In this document: in pieces, positions 8,616 to 18,700 of the stretch
How positions within the stretch are numbered: position 1 is the stretch's first letter
Layout: each line of letters begins with the position of its first letter
Origin: Ureibacillus yapensis
Lineage (GTDB): Bacteria; Bacillota; Bacilli; Bacillales_A; Planococcaceae
DNA: 64,000 nt
Assembly (NCBI RefSeq): GCF_003515775.1
Contig: NZ_QWEI01000001.1
Span: 538,106-602,105, forward strand
Direction of reading: 5' to 3'
The notes under the pieces: model-generated
The model's input: only the letters and a program-made list of their open reading frames with translations
Told to the model about the DNA's origin: nothing
Databases searched by the model: none
Position numbers and translations under genes: made by a program

Positions 8616-9536
8616 TTAAAATTGCTGGCTCTGTTTCTTTGCTTGAAATTCTCTTAATGACTTTTCCGTAATAAAATGGTCATCTTTCTTCTCCTGTCTC
8701 CACCATTGTCGGAACACTTTAAATAAAACAATCCCAAAAATAATTTCTTGAATGATTTTCATTAAAACTCCGCCTAATTGTTGGTCTTCAAGCGGTTTCA
8801 TATTATTGAACAATTCCGGTCCGGAAAGAGATAATCCGGATAATGTCGCTGCCGGAACACAAAGTTCCATCGCTTTTAACCAAGCCTCTCCATCTGTATA
8901 AGTTGCATACATTGGATTCGGATTAAAAATGATCAATGCACATGCAGGAGTAATAAGTACCGCATTCGCAATAACATAAGCAATTTTATAAAAATGCTTC
9001 ATTTGCTTTTGTCCTGGAATGTTGCTTACCAACGGCCAATTCATAAAGAATGCAGATAAGAACAGGAAGAAAGTAAATATTCCATGGAACGTTTCATCTA
9101 ATTTGATGGCATCAAAAACCCCAGGCATATGATAGAGCGAAAACATCAGCGCAAAGACAAATGAAGATACAACCGGCTGCGTAAATATTTTAAAAATACT
9201 GCGGACAACTGGTGCCTCGATCATCACTTTCCAAACCCACCAAGGGATTCCCTTAATAAGAAACAGCGGAACTAATAATAGAAGAAATGCCATTTGAACC
9301 ATATGATATGTAAACATGATATGAGACATTAAATCAATTGGAGAACCTTTTATGATATAAAACAAAATCATTGCTAAAAGAAAATAGGTTGCCTCACTTT
9401 TCTTTAAGGGCTCACTAACCTTAAAGTCCTTTCTCCAGACAACTGTTACTAAAAAATAGACTACTATTAGAAATACAATAACTCCTATTAAATAAGGACT
9501 CCACAGCGCTTGAAAACCAAATATACTTAATGGCAT
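8616..9536 (-). CDS. ctaG: CtaG, cytochrome c oxidase assembly factor (caa3 type)
   Basis: This 306-residue protein has about seven membrane helices and the caa3_CtaG pattern (HIMFTYHMVQMAFLLLLVPL, SLYHMPGVFD, FMNWPLVSNIPGQ). In Bacillus CtaG is needed to make active cytochrome caa3 and is thought to act in copper insertion. The frame extends upstream to 9665, but ATG at 9536 is preceded by AAAGGAG with eight-base spacing and gives the family's start. It lies downstream of ctaF behind a strong terminator, so it is fed by read-through or its own promoter. Confidence 0.92.
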   Translation of the reverse strand: MPLSIFGFQALWSPYLIGVIVFLIVVYFLVTVVWRKDFKVSEPLKKSEATYFLLAMILFYIIKGSPIDLMSHIMFTYHMVQMAFLLLLVPLFLIKGIPWWVWKVMIEAPVVRSIFKIFTQPVVSSFVFALMFSLYHMPGVFDAIKLDETFHGIFTFFLFLSAFFMNWPLVSNIPGQKQMKHFYKIAYVIANAVLITPACALIIFNPNPMYATYTDGEAWLKAMELCVPAATLSGLSLSGPELFNNMKPLEDQQLGGVLMKIIQEIIFGIVLFKVFRQWWRQEKKDDHFITEKSLREFQAKKQSQQF

Positions 9537-9720
9537 GATTTGTGCTCCTTTAATTTTCAATAGATTCATTATAGAATGCTTACCTCTTAACATCAATGAA
9601 CGAACTATGACAATTTTCAGCAATTTTCCAACTGCTATCCTTGCATATTTGTTGAGGAAATTCATATTCTCGCTTCTCGGACTCCGGTCACTTATAATAT
9701 ATACTTCACAAATATGCTAA

Positions 9721-9758
9721 AAAAACATCAACTAAGCCAAAGCATAGTTGATGTTTTT
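9721..9758 (-). terminator. Terminator after ctaF
   Basis: AAAAACATCAACTA (9721-9734) pairs perfectly with 9745-9758 across a ten-base loop, with runs of T on either reading strand. It ends the ctaCDEF transcript before ctaG. Confidence 0.85.
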
Positions 9759-9770
9759 TTGAATTGTTTC

Positions 9771-10112
9771 TTACCACCAGATAATCGTTACGAATGTAAG
9801 GAAGACTGGGAATATTATTAATACGCCACTCCATACAAATGTGGCAATTACACCCATATGGCTTGCTTTCTTATCATCCATATGCATGAAAGAATACAAT
9901 TGTAATACAACTTGAATACCAGCTAAGAGCAAAATTACTGGTTTAATAAAGTAAGGTGAAAAATCTGCGACTACAACAGCAAAAGCAACAAATGTCAAGA
10001 AAATCATTATTGCAAAATTAATTACTTGCTTGCGCATGTGCATTGCGTTGTGGTGACGATCGTATTCAAACTGTTTTTTAGATTTGGCTTGAACATGTGT
10101 ATCGTGTCCCAT
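9771..10112 (-). CDS. ctaF: CtaF, cytochrome caa3 oxidase subunit IV
   Basis: This 113-residue protein has three membrane helices (VINFAIMIFLTFVAFAVVV, FIKPVILLLAGIQVVLQLY, GVIATFVWSGVLIIFPVFL) and the motif YSFMHMDD, typical of the prokaryotic subunit IV (COX4_pro). The N-terminus is His-rich. It is the last gene of ctaCDEF, with one base between its ATG and the ctaE stop, so it is co-translated. Confidence 0.93.
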   Translation of the reverse strand: MGHDTHVQAKSKKQFEYDRHHNAMHMRKQVINFAIMIFLTFVAFAVVVADFSPYFIKPVILLLAGIQVVLQLYSFMHMDDKKASHMGVIATFVWSGVLIIFPVFLTFVTIIWW

Positions 10113-10113
10113 A

Positions 10114-10737
10114 TTATCCTAACACCCCCATCAAGTATACTACAGTAAAGATGAATACCCAAACAACGTCGATGAAATGCCAGAAAATAGAAGCAGCATA
10201 ATATTTCGGCGCATTGTATAAGTTAAGTCCACGTTTTGCATTACGAACGATTAAGCAGACAATCCATACCAGACCAATAACAACGTGCAATCCGTGCGTT
10301 CCTACCAATGTAAAGAATGCCGACGAGAATGCTGACTGTGTATAACCAAATCCAATATGAACATAATGATAGAATTCATAAATTTCAAGGGCAAGGAATC
10401 CGAGACCCAATAATACAGTAATACTCATCCAGATTTGAACGCCTTTGAAATTATGATTTTTCAAATGGTACATAGCATAAACCGATGTTAATGAAGAAGT
10501 TAACAATAACATCGTCATAACAAATGCCAATGGCAATTCAAAAAGTTCCGCCGCTGAAAATTCCATGCCAGCAGGTCCTTTGTCTTTTAAAGAAAGGTAA
10601 GTAGCAAATACACTGGCAAACAGCGTAATATCACTACAGATGAAAATCCAAATGCCTACGAATTTGTTTCTTCCTTCCATAGTGGCTTGTTCGGCTTTAT
10701 CGGGCCACGTTTGCGGGGTGAATTTCGTATGCTCCAT
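10114..10737 (-). CDS. ctaE: CtaE, cytochrome caa3 oxidase subunit III
   Basis: This 207-residue protein has five membrane helices and subunit III motifs: GIWIFICSDITLFASVFATYL, GFLALEIYEFYHY (conserved Glu), FTLVGTHGLHVVIGLVW and YWHFIDVVW-like FWHFIDVVWVFIF. Its ATG at 10737 overlaps the last base of the ctaD stop (TAATG), typical of translational coupling in this operon. Confidence 0.95.
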   Translation of the reverse strand: MEHTKFTPQTWPDKAEQATMEGRNKFVGIWIFICSDITLFASVFATYLSLKDKGPAGMEFSAAELFELPLAFVMTMLLLTSSLTSVYAMYHLKNHNFKGVQIWMSITVLLGLGFLALEIYEFYHYVHIGFGYTQSAFSSAFFTLVGTHGLHVVIGLVWIVCLIVRNAKRGLNLYNAPKYYAASIFWHFIDVVWVFIFTVVYLMGVLG

Positions 10738-12629
10738 TATTTGTTACCCCCTTTTCCATAAAGATGTTCTTCAGTTGCAATAACTTCCTCAACATGAACA
10801 TGGTAACCAAGGTCATCTTTCACGGAACGTAAAATCATTGAAGCAACAGTAATACCAAGACCTATTATAATAACCGGAATTGACCATGCTACTCCGTCTG
10901 GATGATAAAGTGCACCGAATGCAGCGATAAATGTCCCGATTGACATGACTAAAGGCAAGATGGAGTTATTTGGCATATGGATATCACCAAGCGGCTCTGC
11001 ATAAATCATACCTTCTTTATTGCCATCATGTTTTTCAAGCCAATAAGGGTCGAATCCACGAATAAGCGGCGTTTGTTTAAAGTTGTAGAACGGTACCGGC
11101 GTTTTGATGGCCCATTCAAGTGAACGTCCGTCTCCCCAGTAATCACGGCAATTTAATGGTTTCGATTTAGCTGTAATAATAATATTGATCACCAATAATA
11201 CTACCCCGATTGCCATCATGATTGCACCGATTGATGAAATAAAGTTAAATAAATCCCAGCCTTGATCTGCCTGGAAAGTGAATACGCGACGAGGCATACC
11301 CATTAAACCTAAGAAATGTTGCAGGAAGAATGTTAAATGGAATCCAATAAAGAAGATCCAGAATGTCAAAACTCCCAATTTTTCGTTTAAAGCACGGTTA
11401 AACATGATTGGCCAATAAAAATGCATTGAACCAAAGATTGCGGTAACGATACCACCAACGATTACGTAGTGGAAATGCGCTACGATAAAGTAAGAATCAT
11501 GTAATTGGTAGTCAAGCGGTGCAGCTGCCTGCATTACGCCTGTTACCCCACCAGCTACGAATGATGGAATGAAACCAAGTGCATATAGCATTGGTACAGT
11601 CACTTTAACCGAACCGCCCCAAATTGTCATAATCCAGTTAAATACCTTCATACCCGTCGGAACGGCAATGGCCATTGTTGCAACAGCAAAAATCGCGTTA
11701 GCTGTAGCTCCAAGTCCAGTAGTGAACATATGGTGAGCCCAAACCATGAACCCTAAGAAACCGATCAGGATTGTAGCGAATACCATTGAGGAGTATCCGA
11801 ATAAACGTTTGCGAGCAAATACCGGAATGATTTCAGAGAATAATCCGAAAGCAGGCAACACCAAGATATAAACTTCAGGGTGACCAAAAATCCAGAATAA
11901 ATGCTCCCAAATAATTGTGTTACCACCCATGGTATGATCGAAGAAGTTTGCTCCGAACATACGGTCAACTAACATGAAGAATAACCCAACTGTTAGCGGA
12001 GGGAATGCGAATAAAATTAATGTACTGGAAATTAAAGTAGTCCATGTGAATAATGGCATACGCATAAATGTCATACCTGGTGCACGCATTGTGATAATCG
12101 TCACAATGAAGTTAATACCGGAAATTAACGTACCGGCACCTGAAATTTGCAGCCCTAAGACATAAAAATCAATACCATGGCCAGGTGAATATAACGCTAA
12201 AGAAGCATAGTTTGTCCAACCTGCATCAGGAGCGCCACCCAAAAAGAATGATAAGTGCAAGAAGATGGCCCCTAAAAAGAACAACCAAAATCCTAAGGAG
12301 TTCAGGAATGGAAACGCAACATCCCGCGCTCCGATTTGCAAAGGTACAATTGCATTCATAAAGCCAAACAGCAATGGTGTCGCTGCCAGGAACAGCATCG
12401 TTGTACCATGCATTGTTAATAGTTCATTAAAAGTACCGGCTGAAACAAAATCATTGTTGGGAATCATTAACTGGATACGCATTAAAAGCGCTTCAAAACC
12501 CGCGATTGCAAAGAACAAAGTTCCGGCAAATAAGTACATGACGCCAAGTTTCTTATGATCGACAGTTGTTAAATAGTCCCATAATGTTGCCCCAAAGCCT
12601 TTTTTATTTGAGACTGCGACAGAGCTCAC
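10737..12629 (-). CDS. ctaD: CtaD, cytochrome caa3 oxidase subunit I
   Basis: This 630-residue haem-copper oxidase core subunit has about fourteen helices. Motifs include LTTVDHKKLGVMYL, MHGTTMLFL (heme a ligand His), FWIFGHPEVYILVLP (CuB His-Tyr crosslink pair), VWAHHMFTTG (CuB His pair), and DSYFIVAHFHYVIVGG (heme a3 and a ligands). The longest frame begins at TTG 12647, but that codon lies on the ribosome site AAGGAGG itself; the GTG at 12629 is eight bases after it and is taken as the start. Middle gene of ctaCDEF. Confidence 0.96.
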   Translation of the reverse strand: MSSVAVSNKKGFGATLWDYLTTVDHKKLGVMYLFAGTLFFAIAGFEALLMRIQLMIPNNDFVSAGTFNELLTMHGTTMLFLAATPLLFGFMNAIVPLQIGARDVAFPFLNSLGFWLFFLGAIFLHLSFFLGGAPDAGWTNYASLALYSPGHGIDFYVLGLQISGAGTLISGINFIVTIITMRAPGMTFMRMPLFTWTTLISSTLILFAFPPLTVGLFFMLVDRMFGANFFDHTMGGNTIIWEHLFWIFGHPEVYILVLPAFGLFSEIIPVFARKRLFGYSSMVFATILIGFLGFMVWAHHMFTTGLGATANAIFAVATMAIAVPTGMKVFNWIMTIWGGSVKVTVPMLYALGFIPSFVAGGVTGVMQAAAPLDYQLHDSYFIVAHFHYVIVGGIVTAIFGSMHFYWPIMFNRALNEKLGVLTFWIFFIGFHLTFFLQHFLGLMGMPRRVFTFQADQGWDLFNFISSIGAIMMAIGVVLLVINIIITAKSKPLNCRDYWGDGRSLEWAIKTPVPFYNFKQTPLIRGFDPYWLEKHDGNKEGMIYAEPLGDIHMPNNSILPLVMSIGTFIAAFGALYHPDGVAWSIPVIIIGLGITVASMILRSVKDDLGYHVHVEEVIATEEHLYGKGGNK

Positions 12630-12666
12630 AACTTTTACCTCCTTCAAGGTTACTATCTAGATTGAA

Positions 12667-13737
12667 TTATTGTTCTACAGATAAACTCATAATGTAATCG
12701 GCAACCGCGCTGATTTCTTCATCGGAAAGTTCTCCATATTTACCAGTCATCAAGTTCCCTGGTTTAATGCTTTCAGGGTCAGCAACCCATTCTTCCAAGC
12801 TTTCTTTTGAATGTTCAAGCACTCCCGCTACACGATTGCGGTCCCCGAACGCCGTCAAGTTTGGTCCCATCGCGCCTGCTGCCCCAACACCGGAAACTGC
12901 GTGACACATTAAACAGCTATTTGCAAATGTTTGTTCCCCTAAGTCCGTTGAATCCGCCGATGCAGTTGCACCTTCCGTAGATTGCATTGCCGCAACCCAT
13001 TGGTCAAATTCAGCACGGTCTACAGCTTTCACTTTAAAGTCCATCAAAGCATGCGAAGGACCGCACAGCTCAGCACATTTACCGTAGAATACGCCATCTT
13101 TCAGACCTTCTGACTCTTCATCAAACTCCAAATAGAATTTATTCATGTTTTCAACGTTAGTATCCATTTTACCGCCAACAGCCGGAATCCAGAATGAGTG
13201 CTTCACGTCAGCAGCTTTTAAGTTAAAGTAAACTTTTTCGCCTGTAGGAACCACAAGTTCTTGGGCTGTGATAATGCCCTGCTCCGGATATTCAAATTCC
13301 CACCAATATAATTTTGCGGTAACATTGACCGTTAGAGCAGTCTTGTTTCCTTCTTCATCCACTTCTTCCATTGCTTTTACATCAGCAAACTTATAAGTAC
13401 CGATTAAAGTAGGAACCGCCAAAATCAATAGCAATACAATCGGAATTACTGTCCAAATTACTTCCAGTGTATGGCTTCCTTCTACTTGTTTTGGCATGTA
13501 GTCATCGCCGAGTTTAGAACGGCGAGCTTTCATAAAAGCATACAAATAAAGAACTGATACTACTATTACTACCAAAGCCATAATCGTGATCGAGAATAAT
13601 AGTAAATTAAATTGTTCTTTTCCCACTGCTCCTGCTGGTTTAAGTGTAGAAATATACTCCTCACCACATGCAGAAAGAAAAACAGTCATGACCGCTAACA
13701 GCGAGAAAAGACGCCACTTTTTAAGCCCTTTCATCAT
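12667..13737 (-). CDS. ctaC: CtaC, caa3 oxidase subunit II with fused cytochrome c
   Basis: This 356-residue lipoprotein (lipobox LSAC, about residues 21-24) has two membrane helices (about 43-68 and 92-112) and then a CuA cupredoxin domain with CAELCGPSHALM (Cys-Cys-His-Met ligands). A C-terminal cytochrome c domain holds CLMCH (about 275-279) and a probable axial Met near residue 330, so electrons are taken through a covalently attached heme c. This fusion defines caa3 oxidases. RBS GAGGGG precedes two ATG codons. A TTTGTGAAT match lies just upstream. Confidence 0.96.
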   Translation of the reverse strand: MMKGLKKWRLFSLLAVMTVFLSACGEEYISTLKPAGAVGKEQFNLLLFSITIMALVVIVVSVLYLYAFMKARRSKLGDDYMPKQVEGSHTLEVIWTVIPIVLLLILAVPTLIGTYKFADVKAMEEVDEEGNKTALTVNVTAKLYWWEFEYPEQGIITAQELVVPTGEKVYFNLKAADVKHSFWIPAVGGKMDTNVENMNKFYLEFDEESEGLKDGVFYGKCAELCGPSHALMDFKVKAVDRAEFDQWVAAMQSTEGATASADSTDLGEQTFANSCLMCHAVSGVGAAGAMGPNLTAFGDRNRVAGVLEHSKESLEEWVADPESIKPGNLMTGKYGELSDEEISAVADYIMSLSVEQ

Positions 13738-14723
13738 AGCTTAATTAACCCCTCTTTCTTTGTGAATTTCGTGTGCAACTGTAAACATTGGCCTAGTGGT
13801 TCTATGTGAATCCCCCCTTGAAGGAAGAAATCCGAAAGAAAATAAACAAGTCTGCGTTAAAAAATAAAAAAGGGTGTGTTTGAAATTTTCTTCTTCAGTC
13901 GAACCTTACACCTTAGAATTTGGCATTCTGCTAAACTGTAAAAAACGATGAAATCGTTATACATTTTTACTGGTTTAGTAAAAACTGCCTGGACAAGAAA
14001 ATCTAATAACCTTGTTATCTTCCAGTCTCATCGTTGATTGTGCAGTATGATTGCCAACTTCTAACCAGCCGCACATGTAGGCTTGATGTGCCTTGTGCTT
14101 AAAATTTCACCTACAACTTCTGAAAGAAAACCAGCATGTTCCCTTTGCCTAATCAGCAAAACTAGAAAAAAGAACTTCTTTTTTCAACCTCAACTTTGAT
14201 AGATCAAAGCTATGATTCTAATCTGCAAAAATAATCTTAAGCCTTATAAGTGCATAAAATATGAAGTCTTTTTTGTAATATAATTGCAGTTTTGGAGAAG
14301 GGAAAATGATTATTCCTTTCATTTTTGTAAGCATATTCCGCTAACAACAACTATATCGAAAATTGTCACTAATTTCTAGACATTAAGTGAAATTTCGATG
14401 AAGTTTGCACAAACACGCAAGTGTGCTAGCATAATTTTCCTTTGAACATCTCTATAGTAATGCATTTTATGGGAATATATGTGAATGGAAATGCACGAAA
14501 TTATGAACAATTTGTGAAAACCCTTACTCATCAGGAAACCTTTCCCTGATTGAAGTTGTCTTTTATCTGTTTATTCGATATTATCAAAAATAGACAGGCT
14601 TTTTATGCTGATTGCCATATAATCATTGGCTATCAGTATAAGAAAAGACATCGATTTGCCCTACTTTGCTGTAAATCATGTTTTTTCAATAAGCGTATTG
14701 ATAGGTAAAGAAGGTGGCTCAAA
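13738..14723. other. Long divergent control region between ctaC and ctaA; ctaB absent
   Basis: These 986 bases hold no frame above 60 codons on either strand and no CtaB motifs that I can find by eye, although ctaB normally lies between ctaA and ctaC. What can be seen: a TTTGTGAAT at 13759-13767 and TTTGTGAAA at 14511-14519; a small hairpin AACGAT-TTC-ATCGTT with following Ts on the minus strand (13944-13958); inverted repeats GAAAAAAGAA-C-TTCTTTTTTC (14165-14185), GCACAT/ATGTGC (14071-14091) and ATCAGG/CCTGAT (14530-14550); a TATAAT at 14279-14284 followed by a ribosome site and a 12-codon frame. Confidence 0.6.
13759..13767. promoter_or_regulatory. Candidate ResD site in the ctaC leader
   Basis: TTTGTGAAT on the plus strand is an exact match to the reported B. 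subtilis ResD consensus. It lies about 22 bases upstream of the ctaC start, inside the leader rather than at a -40/-80 activator position. ResD activates cta genes in B. subtilis. A nine-base match can occur by chance. Confidence 0.35.
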
Positions 14724-15656
14724 ATGCAACATTATCAAAATATCTTACTGAAATGGATCGCCTTGGCTACAACGATTGGCATGTTGCTTATTCTTTTGGG
14801 TGGAGCTCTTGTTACAAAAACAGAAAGTGGACTGGGCTGCGGACGAAATTGGCCAGATTGTAATGGTTCCCTTATTCCAAAGGAAATAACAACTGAAGTC
14901 TTGATAGAGTTCTCGCATCGGTTTGTAACCGGGGCAGTGTCAATCTTGGTCTTCGCTTTGGTTATTTGGACATGGCGAAAACTTGGGCACATTCGCGAAG
15001 TAAAGTTTTTGGGAATAGTTTCAATTTTTTTCTTGTTGGCTCAGGCCTTAATCGGGGCTGCGCAAGTATTATGGGGACAGGGTGACTTTATTTTAGCGCT
15101 TCATTTCGGTATCTCGTTAATTTCATTCGCGTCCGTGCTGCTGCTGGCAATGATTGTGTTTGAAGTGGATACTAAATTCGATGCCGATCAAGTATATATC
15201 GGGAAAAAACTAAGAACTCATACGATTGGCGTTACATTATATTCCTATATAGTCGTCTATACAGGAGCATTAGTCAGACATACACAGTCCAGCCTAGTTT
15301 GCTCGGATTGGCCGTTCTGCAATAACGAAACCCCGTTTGCACTGCCAAGCAATATGTATGAATGGGTCCAAATGGGACACCGTTTTGCAGTACTATTGAT
15401 TTTCATATGGATTTTATATATTTTGATACATACCATGAAGCATTACAAAAATCAGCGTGTTATTTACTGGGGCTGGATAATTGCATTTCTGATTCTACTC
15501 GCTCAAATGATGACCGGCATGTTGATTATATTTACGAAACTTAACTTAATCGTTTCTTTATTGCATTCATTATTTATCTCATGCCTATTCGGTTTATTAT
15601 GCTATATGATATTGCTCGTTTCCCGCAGCAATTATAACGAAAAGAATCATCGCTGA
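14724..15656 (+). CDS. ctaA: CtaA, heme A synthase
   Basis: This 310-residue protein has eight membrane helices in two related halves and oxidises heme O to heme A for CtaD. The first half has GALVTKTESGLGCGRNWPDC (Cys39 and Cys46, the conserved extracellular pair) and IEFSHRFVTG (Glu and heme-ligating His). The second half has GALVRHTQSSLVCSDWPFC and VQMGHRFAVLL. ATG at 14724 follows GAAGGTGG. It is divergent from ctaCDEF, as in B. subtilis. CtaB, which makes its heme O substrate, is not in the window. Confidence 0.96.
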   Translation: MQHYQNILLKWIALATTIGMLLILLGGALVTKTESGLGCGRNWPDCNGSLIPKEITTEVLIEFSHRFVTGAVSILVFALVIWTWRKLGHIREVKFLGIVSIFFLLAQALIGAAQVLWGQGDFILALHFGISLISFASVLLLAMIVFEVDTKFDADQVYIGKKLRTHTIGVTLYSYIVVYTGALVRHTQSSLVCSDWPFCNNETPFALPSNMYEWVQMGHRFAVLLIFIWILYILIHTMKHYKNQRVIYWGWIIAFLILLAQMMTGMLIIFTKLNLIVSLLHSLFISCLFGLLCYMILLVSRSNYNEKNHR

Positions 15657-15670
15657 CTTTTATAAACACA

Positions 15671-15707
15671 TAAGAGAGGTTGTCCAGTTTTGGGACAACC
15701 TCTCTTA
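15671..15707 (+). terminator. Terminator of ctaA
   Basis: A perfect 15-bp stem (TAAGAGAGGTTGTCC, 15671-15685, with 15693-15707) with a short loop, followed by TTATTATTATTAT. Confidence 0.88.
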
Positions 15708-15725
15708 TTATTATTATTATATTAA

Positions 15726-15753
15726 AAAGGGCAGCAAATACTCGCTGCCCTTT
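15726..15753 (-). terminator. Terminator of pycA
   Basis: AAAGGGCAGC (15726-15735) pairs with GCTGCCCTTT (15744-15753). On the minus strand it is followed by T-rich sequence just after the pycA stop. Confidence 0.82.
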
Positions 15754-15771
15754 CCCCGTTATATGATTTTA

Positions 15772-18700
15772 TTACTCAAATTCTATTAATAGATCGCCAG
15801 TTGAAATGGCATCTCCAGCTGAAGCGTACACTTCTTTCACTACGCCGTCTTTTGGAGCTTGTACAGTTGTTTCCATTTTCATTGCCTCGGTGATCAATAA
15901 GTGATCGCCGCGCTTTACCGGACTGCCTTTTGAAACGACAACTTTAAGAACAGTACCAGGCATTGTTGCACCAATTTGATTTGGATTGCTTGGATCTGCC
16001 TTAACAGATGTATTGCCATCAACTTCAACTGTCATATCCTGGATAACCAATTCACGTGATTGTCCATTCAGTTCAAAGTACATGATACGTGTGCCATCAT
16101 GTTGCGGCTCTCCGATTTCGATGAGCTTGATAATCAGCGTTTTTCCTTTTTCGATTTCCACTTCGATTTCTTCACCCAATTTTAAACCATACAGGAATGT
16201 TGGTGTATCCAAAACCGAAATATCGCCGAATAGGCTGCATGCTGTCATATACTCTTCAAACACTTTAGGATATAGCGCGTATGCCAGAACATCTTGTTTT
16301 GTCACAGGACGCGATAGTTTTCCGGATAATGTTTCTTCAAGTTGTGCAAAGTTTACTGGTTCCAACAGCTCTCCTGGACGTACTGTTATGGCTTCTCTGT
16401 CTTTTAAAATGACTTTTTGCAATTCTACCGGGAAACCGCCAGGGATTTGACCCAAGTATCCTTGGAATAATTCCACTACAGAATCCGGGAAGTCAATAGA
16501 CCATCCACGTTCAAAGATATTTTCTTCATTCAGGTCATTTTGCACCATGAACAATGCCATATCACCCACAACTTTTGAAGATGGTGTTACTTTAACAATG
16601 TCCCCAAACAGCAAGTTTACGCGTGAATACATTTTCTTTACTTCATCCCAGCGATCGCCCAATCCAACAGCTTTTGCTTGTTGCTGAAGGTTGCTGTACT
16701 GGCCGCCTGGCATTTCATGTACATAAATTTCCGAGTGCGGACTATTCATCCCGCTTTCGAAATCACCATAAAATGTACGAACATCTTGCCAGTAGTATGA
16801 CAATTCTTCAAGAGCATCAATATTTGCACGTACTTCGCGTTGTCCATCTTTCATCGCATAGTACAATGAGTTGGCGCTTGGCTGCGAAGTTAAACCGGAC
16901 ATAGCACCCAATGCCGTATCGATAATGTCTACTCCTGCTTCAATCGCTTTCGCATATGTGTAGATCCCATTGCCGCTCGTATCATGTGTATGAAGGTGGA
17001 TTGGCAGATTTGTCGTTTCTTTCAGCTCTGAAATTAAACGGTATGCAGCTTCCGGTTTCAGCAAGCCAGCCATATCTTTGATTGCCAAAATATGAGCTCC
17101 TGCAGCTTCCAATTCCTTCGCCATATCTTTGTAATATTGAACTGTATATTTTGCGCGGGAATCATCCAAAATGTCCCCCGTATAGCAAATCGCCGCTTCA
17201 GCAATTTTTCCTGTTTGGCGTACTTCATCAATAGCGACTTCCATCCCTTTAATCCAGTTTAAACTATCGAATATTCTGAATACGTCGATTCCGGAAGATG
17301 CCGATTCCTGAATAAATTCACGGATTAAATTATCTGGGTAGTTCTTGTAACCAACTGCATTTGCTCCGCGGAACAGCATTTGGAAAAGAACATTCGGCAT
17401 TTGCTTGCGCAATTTTTCCAATCGAGCCCATGGGTCTTCTTTCAAGAAGCGGTAGGCTACATCAAACGTTGCGCCACCCCATAATTCAAATGAGAAGAAA
17501 TCGTTTAGCATGCGGGCATTATAATCGGCAATTTGGTACATATCTTGGGAGCGAACACGTGTCGCCAACAATGATTGATGGGCATCACGGAAAGTTGTAT
17601 CAGTCAACAATACATCTTTTTGCTCTTTTACCCATGTAACAAGCCCCTCCGCACCGCGCTCATCAAGGATTTGCTTTGTACCAGGCAAAATTTCTGTTGA
17701 TTTAAGGTCCAGCTTTGGTTTGTGAGGCTGAACCAAAATTGGTTTTGATCGTTTCTCGACACCAGGGAAGCCATTTAGCGTGACGTTTCCAATATAATTC
17801 AATAATTTTGTTCCTCGGTCTTTGCGAATCGGGAAATCAAATAATTCCGGTGTTGTATCAATAAAGCTAGTATCGAACACACCTGTAATAAACTTTTCAT
17901 GAAGAACGACATTCTCCAGGAATGGAATATTGGTTTTAACGCCTCGAATACGGAACTCTCTTAAATTGCGGTGCATTTTGTTCGCCGCTTCTTTAAATGT
18001 CATTCCCCAAGTTGAAATTTTAACCAGCAAAGAATCATAATATGGTGTTACAACTGCACCCTGGAATCCATTCCCTGCATCCAGACGAACTCCGAAACCG
18101 CCACTTGAACGGTAAACCATCAGCTTGCCAGTGTCCGGCATAAAGTCGTTTGCCGGATCTTCCGTTGTCACACGGGATTGAATCGCATAGCCAAATAAAG
18201 GAATTTCATTTTGTGCCGGAATTCCCACTTCATTGGAATGCAGCTGGTGACCTTCGGCAATTTTAATCTGGGCATGTACAATATCAATACCCGTAATCAT
18301 TTCTGTAATGGTATGTTCTACCTGAATTCTCGGATTTACCTCAATAAAGTAAAAATTATCGCCAGAAACTAAAAACTCTACGGTACCTGCATTTATGTAG
18401 TTAACATTTTGCATTAACTGTACAGCTGCATCACAAATTCGTTGGCGAAGATCATCGGAGATGGAGTTGGATGGAGCAATTTCGACTACCTTTTGATGGC
18501 GTCTTTGAATCGAGCAATCACGTTCATACAAATGAACAATATTGCCCGAAGCATCTCCCAGGATCTGAACTTCAATATGCTTTGGTTTAATAATGGCTTT
18601 TTCTACGTACACTTCATCTGAACCAAAAGCCGCTTTTGCTTCGGATTTCGCACGTTCATAGCTTGATGCAAGTTCATCTTTTGAATGAACAAGGCGCATC

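Noticed and set aside
12630-12647. Upstream TTG start for ctaD
   Set aside because: The TTG codon overlaps the AAGGAGG ribosome site that serves the GTG at 12629.
15986-16450. 154-codon frame opposite pycA
   Set aside because: Lies wholly antisense to pyruvate carboxylase, has no ribosome site and shows Ser/Pro-rich shadow composition.
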